A DNA stretch of 64,000 bases from Flagellimonas nanhaiensis. GTDB taxonomy: Bacteria > Bacteroidota > Bacteroidia > Flavobacteriales > Flavobacteriaceae. Position 1 is the stretch's first letter, and each line of letters opens with the position of its first letter. The position numbers and the translations under genes are program-made. Below the pieces are notes generated by a model, which saw nothing but the letters and a program-made list of their open reading frames with translations, was not told the DNA's origin and searched no databases. Below are positions 17,763 through 26,439 of the stretch, one piece after another. The stretch covers positions 1,364,001-1,428,000 of the forward strand of contig NZ_QTJX01000001.1 of assembly GCF_003382275.1 (NCBI RefSeq), in the 5' to 3' direction.

Positions 17763-18165
17763 TAGTGGTCAGTTTACAGTTTGAAATTAAATTTCCCTCT
17801 TCATCAGTAATCTTTATTTCCCAAAGCTGGGTGGTACGCCCTTTGTGCAAAATAGAGGCCCGTGCATATACATAACCTTCTTTTATGGACTTTACATGGT
17901 TGGCAGCTATCTCAATGCCACGTACATAGAATTCCTTTCCGTCCAAAAAAACATAGGAGGCCGCACTGCCCACGCTTTCGGCCAAGGCCACAGAAGCACC
18001 TCCATGGAGGACCCCATCCGGCTGATGTACTCTAGGAGTTACGGGCATACGGGCCAGTAAAAAATTCTCCCCTACATCAATGTAGGTTATATCCAAAGTC
18101 TCCATCAATGTCCCTTTGCAAATTTCATTGCATACGGACAGAATTTTCTCTTTATGGGCTTCCAT
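17743..18165 (-). CDS. Hotdog-fold thioesterase, PaaI type; candidate DHNA-CoA hydrolase
   Basis: I chose the ATG at 18165, giving 140 residues; a longer frame would add 47 residues that do not fit the family. The active-site phrase VLHGGASVALAESVGSAAS is typical of the PaaI/EntH/YdiI hotdog family, with Glu as probable base. YdiI (MenI) of E. coli hydrolyses DHNA-CoA, and this gene leads the menF-menD unit, so the same role is likely here. That is inference from context. A minus-strand -7-like TAGCTTTG lies at 18190-18197. Confidence 0.82.
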   Translation of the reverse strand: MEAHKEKILSVCNEICKGTLMETLDITYIDVGENFLLARMPVTPRVHQPDGVLHGGASVALAESVGSAASYVFLDGKEFYVRGIEIAANHVKSIKEGYVYARASILHKGRTTQLWEIKITDEEGNLISNCKLTTIALPRK

Positions 18166-18226
18166 AGTTCTATTTTTCGTAAAATTACACAAAGCTATTG
18201 CAAACCTTTTAAGTACCCATGATTTT

Positions 18227-18883
18227 ATGTCCCAAAAAGAAAAGACAGTAACATATACTGCAGAGAACACATATCTCACCCAAAATTCAATTACGGAAAA
18301 GACCAAAAATGTATGGTTGGTGCTTCACGGCATGGGTTATTTAAGCAGATACTTCATAAAGTATTTTAATACTTTGAATGCAGATGAAAACTACATCATT
18401 GTTCCTCAGGCTCCATCAAAATATTATCTAAAAGATGAATTCAAACATGTGGGTGCCAGTTGGTTGACAAAGGAGAATACTGCTATGGAAATCCAAAATG
18501 TAATGCATTATATTGACGCTGTTTTTGAGGCGGAGCAGATTCCTTCCCATTTGAATCTAGTGATTTTTGGATTCTCCCAAGGAGTATCCATTGCCACCCG
18601 ATGGATGGCCCATAGAAAAGTGAAATGCAAAGCATTGGTCCTTTATGCGGGCGGAATACCAAATGAGCTGAAAAAGGAAGATTTTGATTTTGTGGATTGG
18701 GGTCAAACATCCATAACAATGATCTATGGAGATACTGATATCTATTTGACCCCTGAGCGCTTGAAAATTGAGCAGACCAAAACTGAAAAGTTATTCAGCG
18801 GGCGTGCAGAGATCATTACTTTTGAAGGTGGTCACGAAGTAAAACCTGAAATAATACAATCCTTACTTAATGAAGAACAGTAA
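18227..18883 (+). CDS. Alpha/beta hydrolase, carboxylesterase/phospholipase-like
   Basis: The ATG at 18227 gives 218 residues and leaves 61 bp to the divergent thioesterase gene; a longer frame would overlap that gene. The nucleophile elbow is GFSQG (Ser117), the acid is probably Asp in YGDTDIYLT, and the His lies in GGHEV near the C-terminus. The oxyanion side has LVLHGMG. The length and motif order match the small carboxylesterase/YpfH group. The substrate is unknown. Its last 14 bases overlap the VOC gene. Confidence 0.8.
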   Translation: MSQKEKTVTYTAENTYLTQNSITEKTKNVWLVLHGMGYLSRYFIKYFNTLNADENYIIVPQAPSKYYLKDEFKHVGASWLTKENTAMEIQNVMHYIDAVFEAEQIPSHLNLVIFGFSQGVSIATRWMAHRKVKCKALVLYAGGIPNELKKEDFDFVDWGQTSITMIYGDTDIYLTPERLKIEQTKTEKLFSGRAEIITFEGGHEVKPEIIQSLLNEEQ

Positions 18884-19265
18884 AAGATCCATTGCCCATG
18901 TAACCTTGGTTGTCCGGGAATATAATGAAGCCATTGAATATTACACCCAAAAACTGGGATTTGAACTAATACAGGATATTGACCTGGGCGATGGAAAAAG
19001 ATGGGTCTTGGTCTCACCTAAAGATTCAGATTGCAAGTTGGTGCTGGGGAAGGCTGATAGCGAGAAACAGCAAAGTGCTATCGGAAACCAAACCGGAGGG
19101 CGGGTATTTCTTTTTTTGCATACCAGCGATTTTTGGTCAGACTACAATGCCATGAAGCAAAAAGGTGTTGTTTTTACCGAGGAACCTAGAGAGGAAGCAT
19201 ACGGCACTGTAGTGGTTTTCAAAGATCTGTACGGAAATCTTTGGGATTTATTGCAATTGAAATAA
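18870..19265 (+). CDS. VOC-superfamily (glyoxalase-like) protein
   Basis: A 131-residue single-module VOC protein. The first half has the AHVTLVVREYNEAIEYYTQK opening with a His metal ligand, and the end has the usual FKDLYGNLWDLLQ with a final polar ligand position. Such proteins act as lyases, dioxygenases or resistance proteins; no specific reaction can be told. It overlaps the hydrolase gene and its stop meets the stop of the next, convergent gene directly. Confidence 0.85.
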   Translation: MKNSKRSIAHVTLVVREYNEAIEYYTQKLGFELIQDIDLGDGKRWVLVSPKDSDCKLVLGKADSEKQQSAIGNQTGGRVFLFLHTSDFWSDYNAMKQKGVVFTEEPREEAYGTVVVFKDLYGNLWDLLQLK

Positions 19266-20186
19266 CTATTGGGGCTCCTCAGCTTTTTCTTCAGGATAGT
19301 ATGTAATGACTCTTGAAGTGTAGGTGTTACCCGGAGTAATTATCTTTCTTACCCAATTCTTTGCGGGATTGTTATCGAATTGAAAAATAAAATCCTGAAC
19401 AGATTCTGTGTTTGCAGTTCTTGTAATCACCCTTTCCAATACCCCATCGGCATAAGAGTACATCATTTTTTTATCTGAAACAAACTTCTTTGTGCTTGGA
19501 TCAAAGGCGAAGACTTCTTCAGAAACCAGCTTGCCGTCAACATCAATTATTTTCTCAACGGCAGTATTGGCCTCACCATCAACATACTCCTTGGTCAAGA
19601 TTACCTGTCTTGGTCCTTTTGAGCTTTTTTGCTCCGAAGTTCTCGTTGATTTTTCCAAAATTCCATTGGAGAAAATACTCTTTGTAAGCTCATTTTTATA
19701 AGGTACGTATTCGCAAGTCATCTCATCTACACCCTCAGCATTGGAAGTTATTATTTTAACCAACTTTTCCTCTTCATCATAAATATATTCCTGCTGCTCC
19801 AAAAATTCCTTGTCGTACGAAATGATCTTTTCCAACACCCTTCTGCTGGGAACCGTGTCAATGGTATAAAAGTTAGCCATGGAGGTGGTTTCATCCAAAA
19901 TCTTGTTTTTGTAGCTCTCCATTCTTTTTTCCACCAGCTCTCCTTGATTGTATTTGTAATAGGTAATATCCTGGTCGGAATCATTATACTGGGTCACAGT
20001 TTTGGTCAATATACCTTCGGTATTGAATTCGAACAACTCCTTGCCATAGTCTGTAATCACCAAACATGATTTGACTTTTCCCTTGAGATCAAAATCCTCC
20101 ACCTTGAATATCTGCACCTCTTGCGACCGTAACGTAGAAACAAGGAAAAGAGCCAAGAATAATAATGCAGTGTAGTTTTTTGTCAT
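19266..20186 (-). CDS. Secreted protein of unknown function with YD-like beta repeats
   Basis: A 306-residue protein with a signal peptide (residues 1-21, ending TLRS). The rest is made of short beta-strand units rich in Tyr, Lys, Glu and Asp (for example YKYNQGELVEKRMESY and YSYADGVLERVIT), like the YD/toxin-RHS-like repeats found in many Bacteroidota secreted proteins. There are no catalytic motifs. It stands alone between the VOC gene and the hydroxyproline cluster. I do not recognise the family. Confidence 0.7.
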   Translation of the reverse strand: MTKNYTALLFLALFLVSTLRSQEVQIFKVEDFDLKGKVKSCLVITDYGKELFEFNTEGILTKTVTQYNDSDQDITYYKYNQGELVEKRMESYKNKILDETTSMANFYTIDTVPSRRVLEKIISYDKEFLEQQEYIYDEEEKLVKIITSNAEGVDEMTCEYVPYKNELTKSIFSNGILEKSTRTSEQKSSKGPRQVILTKEYVDGEANTAVEKIIDVDGKLVSEEVFAFDPSTKKFVSDKKMMYSYADGVLERVITRTANTESVQDFIFQFDNNPAKNWVRKIITPGNTYTSRVITYYPEEKAEEPQ

Positions 20187-20267
20187 AGTGTAAAATTACT
20201 TCTAAATAGATCAACTGGAAAATCTATTGCACACACCGTGCCTAAATTAACCAAAAGAAAACATGGT

Positions 20268-21524
20268 TTAAAAACTACGCTGCGGATGAAATGCTTCTAA
20301 ATCCATCGAAGGATTCTTCCCGGAGATTATTTCGGTTACCAACTTTCCTGTTGCTGGGCCCAGGCTCCACCCCATCATGGCATGGCCAGTTGCGATGGTC
20401 AGGTTGTCAAATTTGCTTGTCTTGCCTATATAAGGAAGTCCGTCCGGAGTTACAGGCCGAAGTCCACATTGGGCTTTGGATTTATCTTCTTCAGAAATTT
20501 TTAGGCCTTGGTAAAAACGTTCCGCTCCAGCAGCAATGGCTGCCACCCGTTCTTTTCTGATCGTATTGTTGATTCCTGAAAATTCCATGGTACCCGCAAA
20601 ACGGGTGAATCCGTGCATTGGAGTTACGGCCATTTTGGCTTCCAGTAAAATAGCTGGTGTAGAAATATTGGTAGGAGCTTCTACATTGATTCGATAACCT
20701 TTTCCGGCCTGCATCGGTAACTTCAGCCCAAGGCTTTTGGCAAGTTGTGAGGTCCATGATCCAGCGGCCAAGATTACCTCATCAGCTTGATAACTGGATT
20801 GGTCCGTGACCACTCTCAAAAGTCTGTCTCCATTTGTTTCAATATCCACAACCGCTTCATTTCTATTGATTTTTACACCTTTTTTCAAGAGATGGCCCAT
20901 CATAAACTCCATAAATTGACCAGGGGTTGTATGCCAATCGCAGAAATAATGGATGGCGCCTTTGGCATTGAACTCTATCTGAGGTTCGGCCTTTCGTAAA
21001 CCTTCTTTGTCCAAATGATACACTTCCAACCCAAGTTCACTAGCTTTTTTGGCAACCTCCATTTCATGATCTCTTTCCTTTTCAGTCTGATAAACCATCA
21101 ACAAGCCTTTGTTCTCAAGTTGAAACTCTCCAAGGTCACCGGATGATTTTATTCCTTCGTAGAGCTCCTTACTAAATAGGTTGATATCCCTGATGATGGG
21201 CATGGCCTTTTCTACTTTAGCCTTTGTAGAGGATTTTTTGAAATACCATGACCATTTTAGAAACTCAAGGTCCAATCTGGGTTTCATGTAAAATGGACTT
21301 GAGGAATTGAACATATACCGAATTCCTTTGGATATCATACCCGGAGAAGCTAGGGGAACTATATGACTGGGTGTTAGATAGCCCGCATTTACAAAAGATG
21401 CCCCAGAGTCAATATTGGACTTATCCAGTACTGTAACCTCATAACCTTCTTTTTGAAGGAAATAAGCGCAGGACAATCCAATAATTCCTCCCCCGATTAC
21501 CAGTACTTTTTTGTTCTTTTCCAT
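20268..21524 (-). CDS. FAD-dependent D-amino acid dehydrogenase, probably for D-hydroxyproline
   Basis: A 418-residue DadA/DAO-type flavoprotein. The N-terminal dinucleotide fold is VIGGGIIGLSCAYFLQ, and the C-terminal part has GLRPVTPDGLPYIG and ATGHAMMGWSLGPATG, all typical of the family. It lies one base after the 4-hydroxyproline epimerase gene, so oxidation of cis-4-hydroxy-D-proline to the pyrroline is the probable reaction (LhpB/HypO role). Whether it passes electrons to a quinone or to oxygen is not visible. Start is ATG. Confidence 0.88.
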   Translation of the reverse strand: MEKNKKVLVIGGGIIGLSCAYFLQKEGYEVTVLDKSNIDSGASFVNAGYLTPSHIVPLASPGMISKGIRYMFNSSSPFYMKPRLDLEFLKWSWYFKKSSTKAKVEKAMPIIRDINLFSKELYEGIKSSGDLGEFQLENKGLLMVYQTEKERDHEMEVAKKASELGLEVYHLDKEGLRKAEPQIEFNAKGAIHYFCDWHTTPGQFMEFMMGHLLKKGVKINRNEAVVDIETNGDRLLRVVTDQSSYQADEVILAAGSWTSQLAKSLGLKLPMQAGKGYRINVEAPTNISTPAILLEAKMAVTPMHGFTRFAGTMEFSGINNTIRKERVAAIAAGAERFYQGLKISEEDKSKAQCGLRPVTPDGLPYIGKTSKFDNLTIATGHAMMGWSLGPATGKLVTEIISGKNPSMDLEAFHPQRSF

Positions 21525-21525
21525 A

Positions 21526-22536
21526 TCAGATTACTTGAAATCCATGCGCATATGGATCGTCCGTCTCATCAATAGTTATTGTATTCCTACCATATACTTT
21601 TGCCCATCCCTGAATACTTGGGATTATGGCCTTCTTACCCCCTATTGAGGTTTCTGCCTCCACCTTACCAACAAACTTGGACCCTATATAGCTTTCATGA
21701 ACATAGGGCTCTCCCTTTTTTAAAGCACCTTTGGCATATAGTTGCGCCATACGTGCCGAAGTCCCTGTGCCACAGGGAGAACGATCTATGGCCTTATCGC
21801 CATAGAACACGGCATTTCTTCCCGATGAATTCTCATCCAAAGGAGTTCCGGTCCACAAAATGTGGGAAACATGGTTGATGTTGGAATTTTCTGGATGAAT
21901 AAAGTGCTTCGGATATTTCTCGTTTATGGCCTTTCTGATTTCTTGCGAAAAATTTATCAAGTCTGATGCAGAGTAATCTTGAATTCCCGAGAAATTTTCC
22001 TGTGCATCGACAATGGCATAAAAATTTCCACCATAGGCAACATCAAAGGTCAATTCTCCTAAAAATGAAGAGTGGACGGTATAGTTTTCTGCCGCCAAGT
22101 AACTTTTCACATTGGTAAAGCGTACCCACTCCACTTTCTTATTTGGCTTATGGTATTCGATTTCGACCAAACCCGCTGGGGCTTCCATTTTGATTTTTCC
22201 CGGTACTTTAGGTTCAATGAGACCCTCTTCTAAAGCAATGGTAATCATTCCTATAGTTCCATGTCCGCACATGGGCAGGCATCCACTTGTTTCAATAAAG
22301 AGTATGGCAATGTCGTTTTGAGGGTCATGCGGAGGGTACAGAATACTTCCGCTCATCATGTCATGCCCCCTTGGTTCAAACATCAACCCTTTTCTTATCC
22401 AATCAAATTCCTTTAGGAAATGCTGTCTTTTCTCTTCCATGGAACCGCCCTGTAAATTGGGGCCTCCTTCCACAACAAGTCGAACTGGGTTTCCACAGGT
22501 ATGGGCATCAATACATGTAAAACTGTGCGCGCTCAT
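21526..22536 (-). CDS. 4-Hydroxyproline 2-epimerase (proline racemase family)
   Basis: A 336-residue proline-racemase-family enzyme. Both catalytic cysteines are present: C90 in LPMCGHGTIG and C255 in DRSPCGTGTSARMA. Two Cys indicates racemase or epimerase activity and argues against the dehydratase branch, where one Cys is Thr. It would turn trans-4-hydroxy-L-proline into the cis-D isomer. It overlaps the deaminase gene stop by one base and lies 1 bp before the dehydrogenase gene. Confidence 0.92.
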   Translation of the reverse strand: MSAHSFTCIDAHTCGNPVRLVVEGGPNLQGGSMEEKRQHFLKEFDWIRKGLMFEPRGHDMMSGSILYPPHDPQNDIAILFIETSGCLPMCGHGTIGMITIALEEGLIEPKVPGKIKMEAPAGLVEIEYHKPNKKVEWVRFTNVKSYLAAENYTVHSSFLGELTFDVAYGGNFYAIVDAQENFSGIQDYSASDLINFSQEIRKAINEKYPKHFIHPENSNINHVSHILWTGTPLDENSSGRNAVFYGDKAIDRSPCGTGTSARMAQLYAKGALKKGEPYVHESYIGSKFVGKVEAETSIGGKKAIIPSIQGWAKVYGRNTITIDETDDPYAHGFQVI

Positions 22537-23444
22537 TAAAACTCTGGTATTTCTGGCCTGGTTTTTACACCTTCCGCAATAATTGACAAGACACGGTCCC
22601 GTTCTTCCCCTTGCAAGGGCATTCTGGGCAATCTAACATTTTCAGTGCCAATACCGGTTGCAACTTCGGCTAATTTAATGTTCTGCACCAGTTGCGGATT
22701 GATATCCAGCTCCAACAATGGCATAAACCATCTATAAATATCCGTGGCCTCCTTAATTCTTCCTGCTTTTACCAACTCATAAATGGCTACGGTCTCACGA
22801 GGAAAGGCACATACCAGTCCGGCCACCCATCCATCAGCTCCCATGATGAGGCTCTCCATGGCCAAAGTATCCACCCCGCAAAGAATGTTAAGCCTGTCTC
22901 CAAACCTGTTCTTTATTCTGGTAATGTTAGTAATATCCCGAGTAGATTCTTTTACCGCTTGAATATTGTTATACCGCAACAATTTTTCAAACATATCCAA
23001 GGTAACCTCTATTTTGTAATCCACAGGATTGTTATAGATCATAATTGGTAAGGAAGTAGACTTTGCAACTGCTTCAAAATAGGCCACCGTTTCATAATCT
23101 GTGGCATTGTACCGCATTGGTGGTAACATCATAAGGCCTGAAGCCCCTTGTTTCTCAGCATTTTCTGCTGCCTTCACCGCATCTCTTGTAGTTTGTTCTG
23201 CAATATTGATTATAACAGGAATCTCTCCATTAATCAATGCTACAGTATGCTCTACCAATTCTCGTTTTTCATCAACAGAAAGTGTACTTGCCTCCCCCAG
23301 GGTTCCTCCCAAAATAATGGCATGTACTCCTGCTTCTTTTTGGGCATTAATGTTCACCGAAAACATTTCCAAATCCAGTTGGTCATCCGCGGTAAACTTG
23401 GTAGTTACTGCTGGCATCACTCCTTTCCATTCAAATTTTGTCAT
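22536..23444 (-). CDS. DapA-family protein, probable pyrroline-4-hydroxy-2-carboxylate deaminase
   Basis: A 302-residue DHDPS/NAL-type TIM barrel with Schiff-base Lys165 (IQAVKEST), Tyr137 (IMIYNNP) and a GGTLGE phosphate-like loop (46-51). In DapA proteins these residues define the fold but not the substrate. Placement with an epimerase and D-amino acid dehydrogenase points to the LhpC/HypD deaminase that yields 2-oxoglutarate semialdehyde. It is the first gene of the three-gene operon and is divergent from the AraC gene, 127 bp away. Confidence 0.85.
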   Translation of the reverse strand: MTKFEWKGVMPAVTTKFTADDQLDLEMFSVNINAQKEAGVHAIILGGTLGEASTLSVDEKRELVEHTVALINGEIPVIINIAEQTTRDAVKAAENAEKQGASGLMMLPPMRYNATDYETVAYFEAVAKSTSLPIMIYNNPVDYKIEVTLDMFEKLLRYNNIQAVKESTRDITNITRIKNRFGDRLNILCGVDTLAMESLIMGADGWVAGLVCAFPRETVAIYELVKAGRIKEATDIYRWFMPLLELDINPQLVQNIKLAEVATGIGTENVRLPRMPLQGEERDRVLSIIAEGVKTRPEIPEF

Positions 23445-23485
23445 GATAACTTGCTTTCCAACAAAAGTAATTTGATTTCCTTTTC

Positions 23486-23513
23486 CTGAATTCCTGAAAA
23501 TTAGCTGAAAATT
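23486..23513. promoter_or_regulatory. Direct repeats in the divergent hydroxyproline/AraC control region
   Basis: CTGAAAATT occurs at 23494-23502 and again at 23505-23513, 11 bp apart, about one helical turn. A shorter CTGAATT copy starts at 23486. AraC-family proteins bind direct half-sites on one face of DNA, so this is a candidate operator between the divergent genes. Confidence 0.45.
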
Positions 23514-23571
23514 CCTTTATTTTATCCAAATAACTTCTATAAGCGACAAGTTTAAGGTAATTTTTAAGCAA

Positions 23572-24414
23572 TTGAAGGTTTACGATTTTAAGATACCAAA
23601 AAAGCCGGGGCAGCACATTGTCTTGCAACGAGATAGAGGTATTGCCTTTTTTGACAAACTTCATCAGCATAGTGAAATACAGATTACCCAAATTATTACC
23701 GGACATGGTAAACTGATTGTTGGTGATAGTGTTCACTCTTATGAAGATGGAGATTGCTTTGTAATAGGTAGTGAGATTCCTCACCTTTTCAAAAGCTCAA
23801 AAAGCGATATCGAATCCCATATGATCTCCCTATTTTTTGCCAAGAATTCCTTTGGTCCCTCTTTTTTTGATCAAATGGAATTTGAAGAATTAAAATTTTT
23901 CTTCCAAAATTCTGAGCTTGGGTTCAAAGTGCTGTTAAATCCAGATGAGTTGTCCGAGGAATTTGAGAATTTTTTTGGCATGGGGCACCTTTCCAGGTTT
24001 ATTGCCTTCTTGAATCTTCTAAAAAAATTGAACGATGCAGAGAAGACCATCCTATCAGAGTTTGTTCCCAAAAAGGAAATTTCAAAAGATCAAGGAGAGC
24101 GACTAAGAGTTGTTTTTGATTATGTGATTGAAAATTTTCAACATAAGGTTGATTTGGAAACGGTGGCCAGACTGGTGCATATGACTCCAAACTCATTCTG
24201 CAGGTTTTTTAAACAACGGACCAACAAGACTTTTTTTAAATTCTTGATTGAGGTAAGAATTGAACATGCTTGCCAGTTGTTGATTAACAATAGGGATTTA
24301 TCTATAGCAGAGGCAGCGCATTTGTCCGGTTTTCAGTCTATCTCAAACTTCAATAAAAAATTCAAGGAAATAAAAGGAGTAAATCCTTTAAAATACCTCT
24401 CCCAAATCTCCTAA
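23572..24414 (+). CDS. AraC-family transcriptional regulator of the hydroxyproline cluster
   Basis: A 280-residue regulator. Residues 1-160 form a cupin-type sensor domain with HQHSEIQITQI and GEDGD-like turns; residues 185-280 form the double helix-turn-helix AraC domain (DLETVARLVHMTPNSFCRFF and IAEAAHLSGFQSISNFNKKF). It is divergent from the catabolic operon and probably senses hydroxyproline or an intermediate. The start appears to be a TTG at 23572, because the sequence from there (MKVYDFKIPKK) fits the cupin N-terminus and the next ATG would cut it. Confidence 0.87.
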   Translation: MKVYDFKIPKKPGQHIVLQRDRGIAFFDKLHQHSEIQITQIITGHGKLIVGDSVHSYEDGDCFVIGSEIPHLFKSSKSDIESHMISLFFAKNSFGPSFFDQMEFEELKFFFQNSELGFKVLLNPDELSEEFENFFGMGHLSRFIAFLNLLKKLNDAEKTILSEFVPKKEISKDQGERLRVVFDYVIENFQHKVDLETVARLVHMTPNSFCRFFKQRTNKTFFKFLIEVRIEHACQLLINNRDLSIAEAAHLSGFQSISNFNKKFKEIKGVNPLKYLSQIS

Positions 24415-24488
24415 AACAATCTACAAAACCAGTATTCAGTCCATTTTGTTTGCCTATTTTTGAGCAATTATCAGATAAACAAGGATAT

Positions 24489-26045
24489 ATGAAAAATCTC
24501 TTTTTAGTTGCCTTCGGATTGGTACTTTCCTGTAACTCTTCTCAAAAAACGGTCTCGGAAACTTCCAAATCCCAAGAACCCATAGATCCCGTGACTTATG
24601 CACAGACAATTACTGAAGATGAGCTTAAGGAACACCTTTACATCTATGCTTCAGACGAGTTTGAAGGAAGGGAAACTGGAGCTCCTGGGCAAAAGAAAGC
24701 TGCAGATTACCTTAAGGCCCAGTATGAAGCTATGGGTATAAAAGCAGCAAAAAAAGACGGCAATTACTTTCAAAAGGTACCTTTAGAAGTGGCCAAAGTA
24801 CCCAGCGGAACCATCAGCCTAAATAGCTCTGCATTTGAGGTTGGCGAAGATATCCTGACCTTCAGTACAGCAACTGGTGATTTCAATGAAGTTGTTTATG
24901 CCGGTTATGGTGTCGAAGAAGGCGGTTATTCTGATTACGGAAGTTTAGATGTAAACGGTAAGTTGGTGCTTATAAAAGCCGGTGAACCCAAGGACAACAA
25001 TGGGAATTATATAGTTTCGGGAACTAAGAAAAAATCGGTTTGGAGCAATATGTCCGAGGCCATGGAGAAAAAAATGCAGGTCGCTACGGAAAAAGGAGCT
25101 AAGGGTATTCTCTATTTTGACTCAACCAATTTCCCAAGATACAAGAGGTACTTCGACTATATGAAGACCAACAACAGTGGCAAAATGGAGCTGGCCGAAG
25201 ACAGCAGTGACAATTTCATTGTATTGTTAAATGAAAAGTCTGCAACGGCACTAAAAGAGGACATTCAACAAGACCATGTTTCCAAAGCTTGGAGTGCTAA
25301 GGTCAACCTCAATGTAGTAAGCGGAAATGATAAAATAGATTCCGAAAATGTTGTGGCCGTTCTTCTAGGTTCCGAAAAACCTGATGAATACGTTGTGGTC
25401 TCCTCTCACCTAGATCATATTGGAGTAACTGCAAGCGGAGAAATAAATAATGGCGCAGATGATGACGGCTCTGGTACGGTAGCTCTTTTGGAGATTGCCG
25501 AAGCCTTTAAAAAGGCTGCCGAGAATGGACATGGCCCTAAACGTTCTCTAGTTTTCCTTCATGTGACCGGAGAGGAAAAAGGACTTCTGGGCTCAAGATA
25601 TTATACGGATGTTGACCCCATTTTTCCGCTGTCTCAAACAGTGGCCAATCTTAATATTGATATGATTGGAAGAATTGACCCCAAACGAGATGGGGACAGA
25701 AATTATGTATACCTCATTGGTTCTGACAAATTGAGTACGGAGCTGCATAATCTTTCCGAAGAAATCAACCAGAAATATGCAAATCTGGAGCTTGATTACA
25801 AATACAATGATGAAAATGATCCCAATAGATTTTATTACCGAAGCGATCATTACAACTTTGCCAAGAACAATATTCCTATAATCTTTTACTTTAATGGTAC
25901 GCATGATGATTACCATAGACCTGGAGATACCCCAGACAAAATAAACTATGATCTCTTGGAAAACCGCACGCGGCTCATTTTCCACACGGCTTGGGAAGTG
26001 GCCAACCGCGATGACAAAGTAATTGTTGATAAACCGGCCAAGTAA
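24489..26045 (+). CDS. M28-family zinc metallopeptidase lipoprotein
   Basis: The ATG at 24489 is preceded by AAGGA and gives 518 residues. The N-terminus has a lipobox (LVLSC, Cys15), so it is probably a lipoprotein. A PA-domain-like insert fills about residues 110-270. The M28 zinc ligands are seen in VVVSSHLDHIG, NGADDDGSGT and TGEEKGLLGS, with later Asp (NIDMIG) and His (YRSDHYNF). It likely trims peptides as an aminopeptidase outside the inner membrane. A strong bidirectional terminator follows. Confidence 0.9.
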   Translation: MKNLFLVAFGLVLSCNSSQKTVSETSKSQEPIDPVTYAQTITEDELKEHLYIYASDEFEGRETGAPGQKKAADYLKAQYEAMGIKAAKKDGNYFQKVPLEVAKVPSGTISLNSSAFEVGEDILTFSTATGDFNEVVYAGYGVEEGGYSDYGSLDVNGKLVLIKAGEPKDNNGNYIVSGTKKKSVWSNMSEAMEKKMQVATEKGAKGILYFDSTNFPRYKRYFDYMKTNNSGKMELAEDSSDNFIVLLNEKSATALKEDIQQDHVSKAWSAKVNLNVVSGNDKIDSENVVAVLLGSEKPDEYVVVSSHLDHIGVTASGEINNGADDDGSGTVALLEIAEAFKKAAENGHGPKRSLVFLHVTGEEKGLLGSRYYTDVDPIFPLSQTVANLNIDMIGRIDPKRDGDRNYVYLIGSDKLSTELHNLSEEINQKYANLELDYKYNDENDPNRFYYRSDHYNFAKNNIPIIFYFNGTHDDYHRPGDTPDKINYDLLENRTRLIFHTAWEVANRDDKVIVDKPAK

Positions 26046-26061
26046 GAAGAATTCATAAAAC

Positions 26062-26092
26062 AAAAAAGCCCACCTAAAGGTGGGCTTTTTTT
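26062..26092. terminator. Bidirectional terminator between M28 gene and tRNA-His
   Basis: AAAAAAGCCCACC and GGTGGGCTTTTTTT pair around TAAA. Runs of A and T on the two sides let it work in both directions: for the peptidase gene on the plus strand and for tRNA-His on the minus strand, whose 3' end is at 26094. Confidence 0.9.
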
Positions 26093-26093
26093 G

Positions 26094-26168
26094 GGTGGAA
26101 GACCGGGTTCGAACCGGCGACCTCTGGAACCACAATCCAGCGCTCTAACCAGCTGAGCTACAACCACC
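26094..26168 (-). tRNA. tRNA-His (GTG)
   Basis: The cloverleaf reads on the minus strand with the extra 5' G (G-1), D-arm GCTCAGCTGGTTAGAGC, anticodon loop TTGTGGT in the CTGGA/TCCAG stem, and T-arm GCCGGTTCGAACCCGGT. CCA is not encoded. Taken strictly, the acceptor stem has two adjacent T-T oppositions (positions 5-68 and 6-67), because the 3' strand is CTTCCAC and not CAACCAC. Anticodon and all other arms are sound. Confidence 0.95.
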
Positions 26169-26180
26169 ATAAAGCGGAGG

Positions 26181-26213
26181 CAAAAATACTTCATTGTATT
26201 GACTCAACCAAAA
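26181..26213 (-). promoter_or_regulatory. Promoter of tRNA-His
   Basis: On the minus strand, TTTTGG at 26213-26208 and TATTTTTG at 26188-26181 are separated by 20 bp, which matches the Bacteroidota sigma-A pattern TTG-N20-TAnnTTTG. The predicted start is 5-10 bp before the tRNA. Confidence 0.75.
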
Positions 26214-26439
26214 GAAATCGAAATTTACGTCTTTACATTTTTTAAAAAGGAAAAGGACAGTTTTATCCCTACTGAAAATCAATAGATTTTACCTTTCTGG
26301 AATTCATTCAAATCAGTCAAAAAATCGACGAAATACCCGTTTTGTCAGATAAAACACACATTTTTTTGCGTTTCACAACATTTAATTCCTAAAAAAGTAG
26401 TCTGAAACTAATTTTGGTTACTGTAGATTGTGTAATCCT

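Noticed and set aside
18166-18306. N-terminal extension of the thioesterase by 47 residues
   Set aside because: It would overlap the divergent hydrolase gene and adds a hydrophobic stretch that PaaI-type thioesterases do not have.
25593-26194. Minus-strand frames over the M28 gene end and tRNA-His
   Set aside because: Translation of a tRNA gene gives a false protein of a sort often seen in Flavobacteria; no real coding signal.
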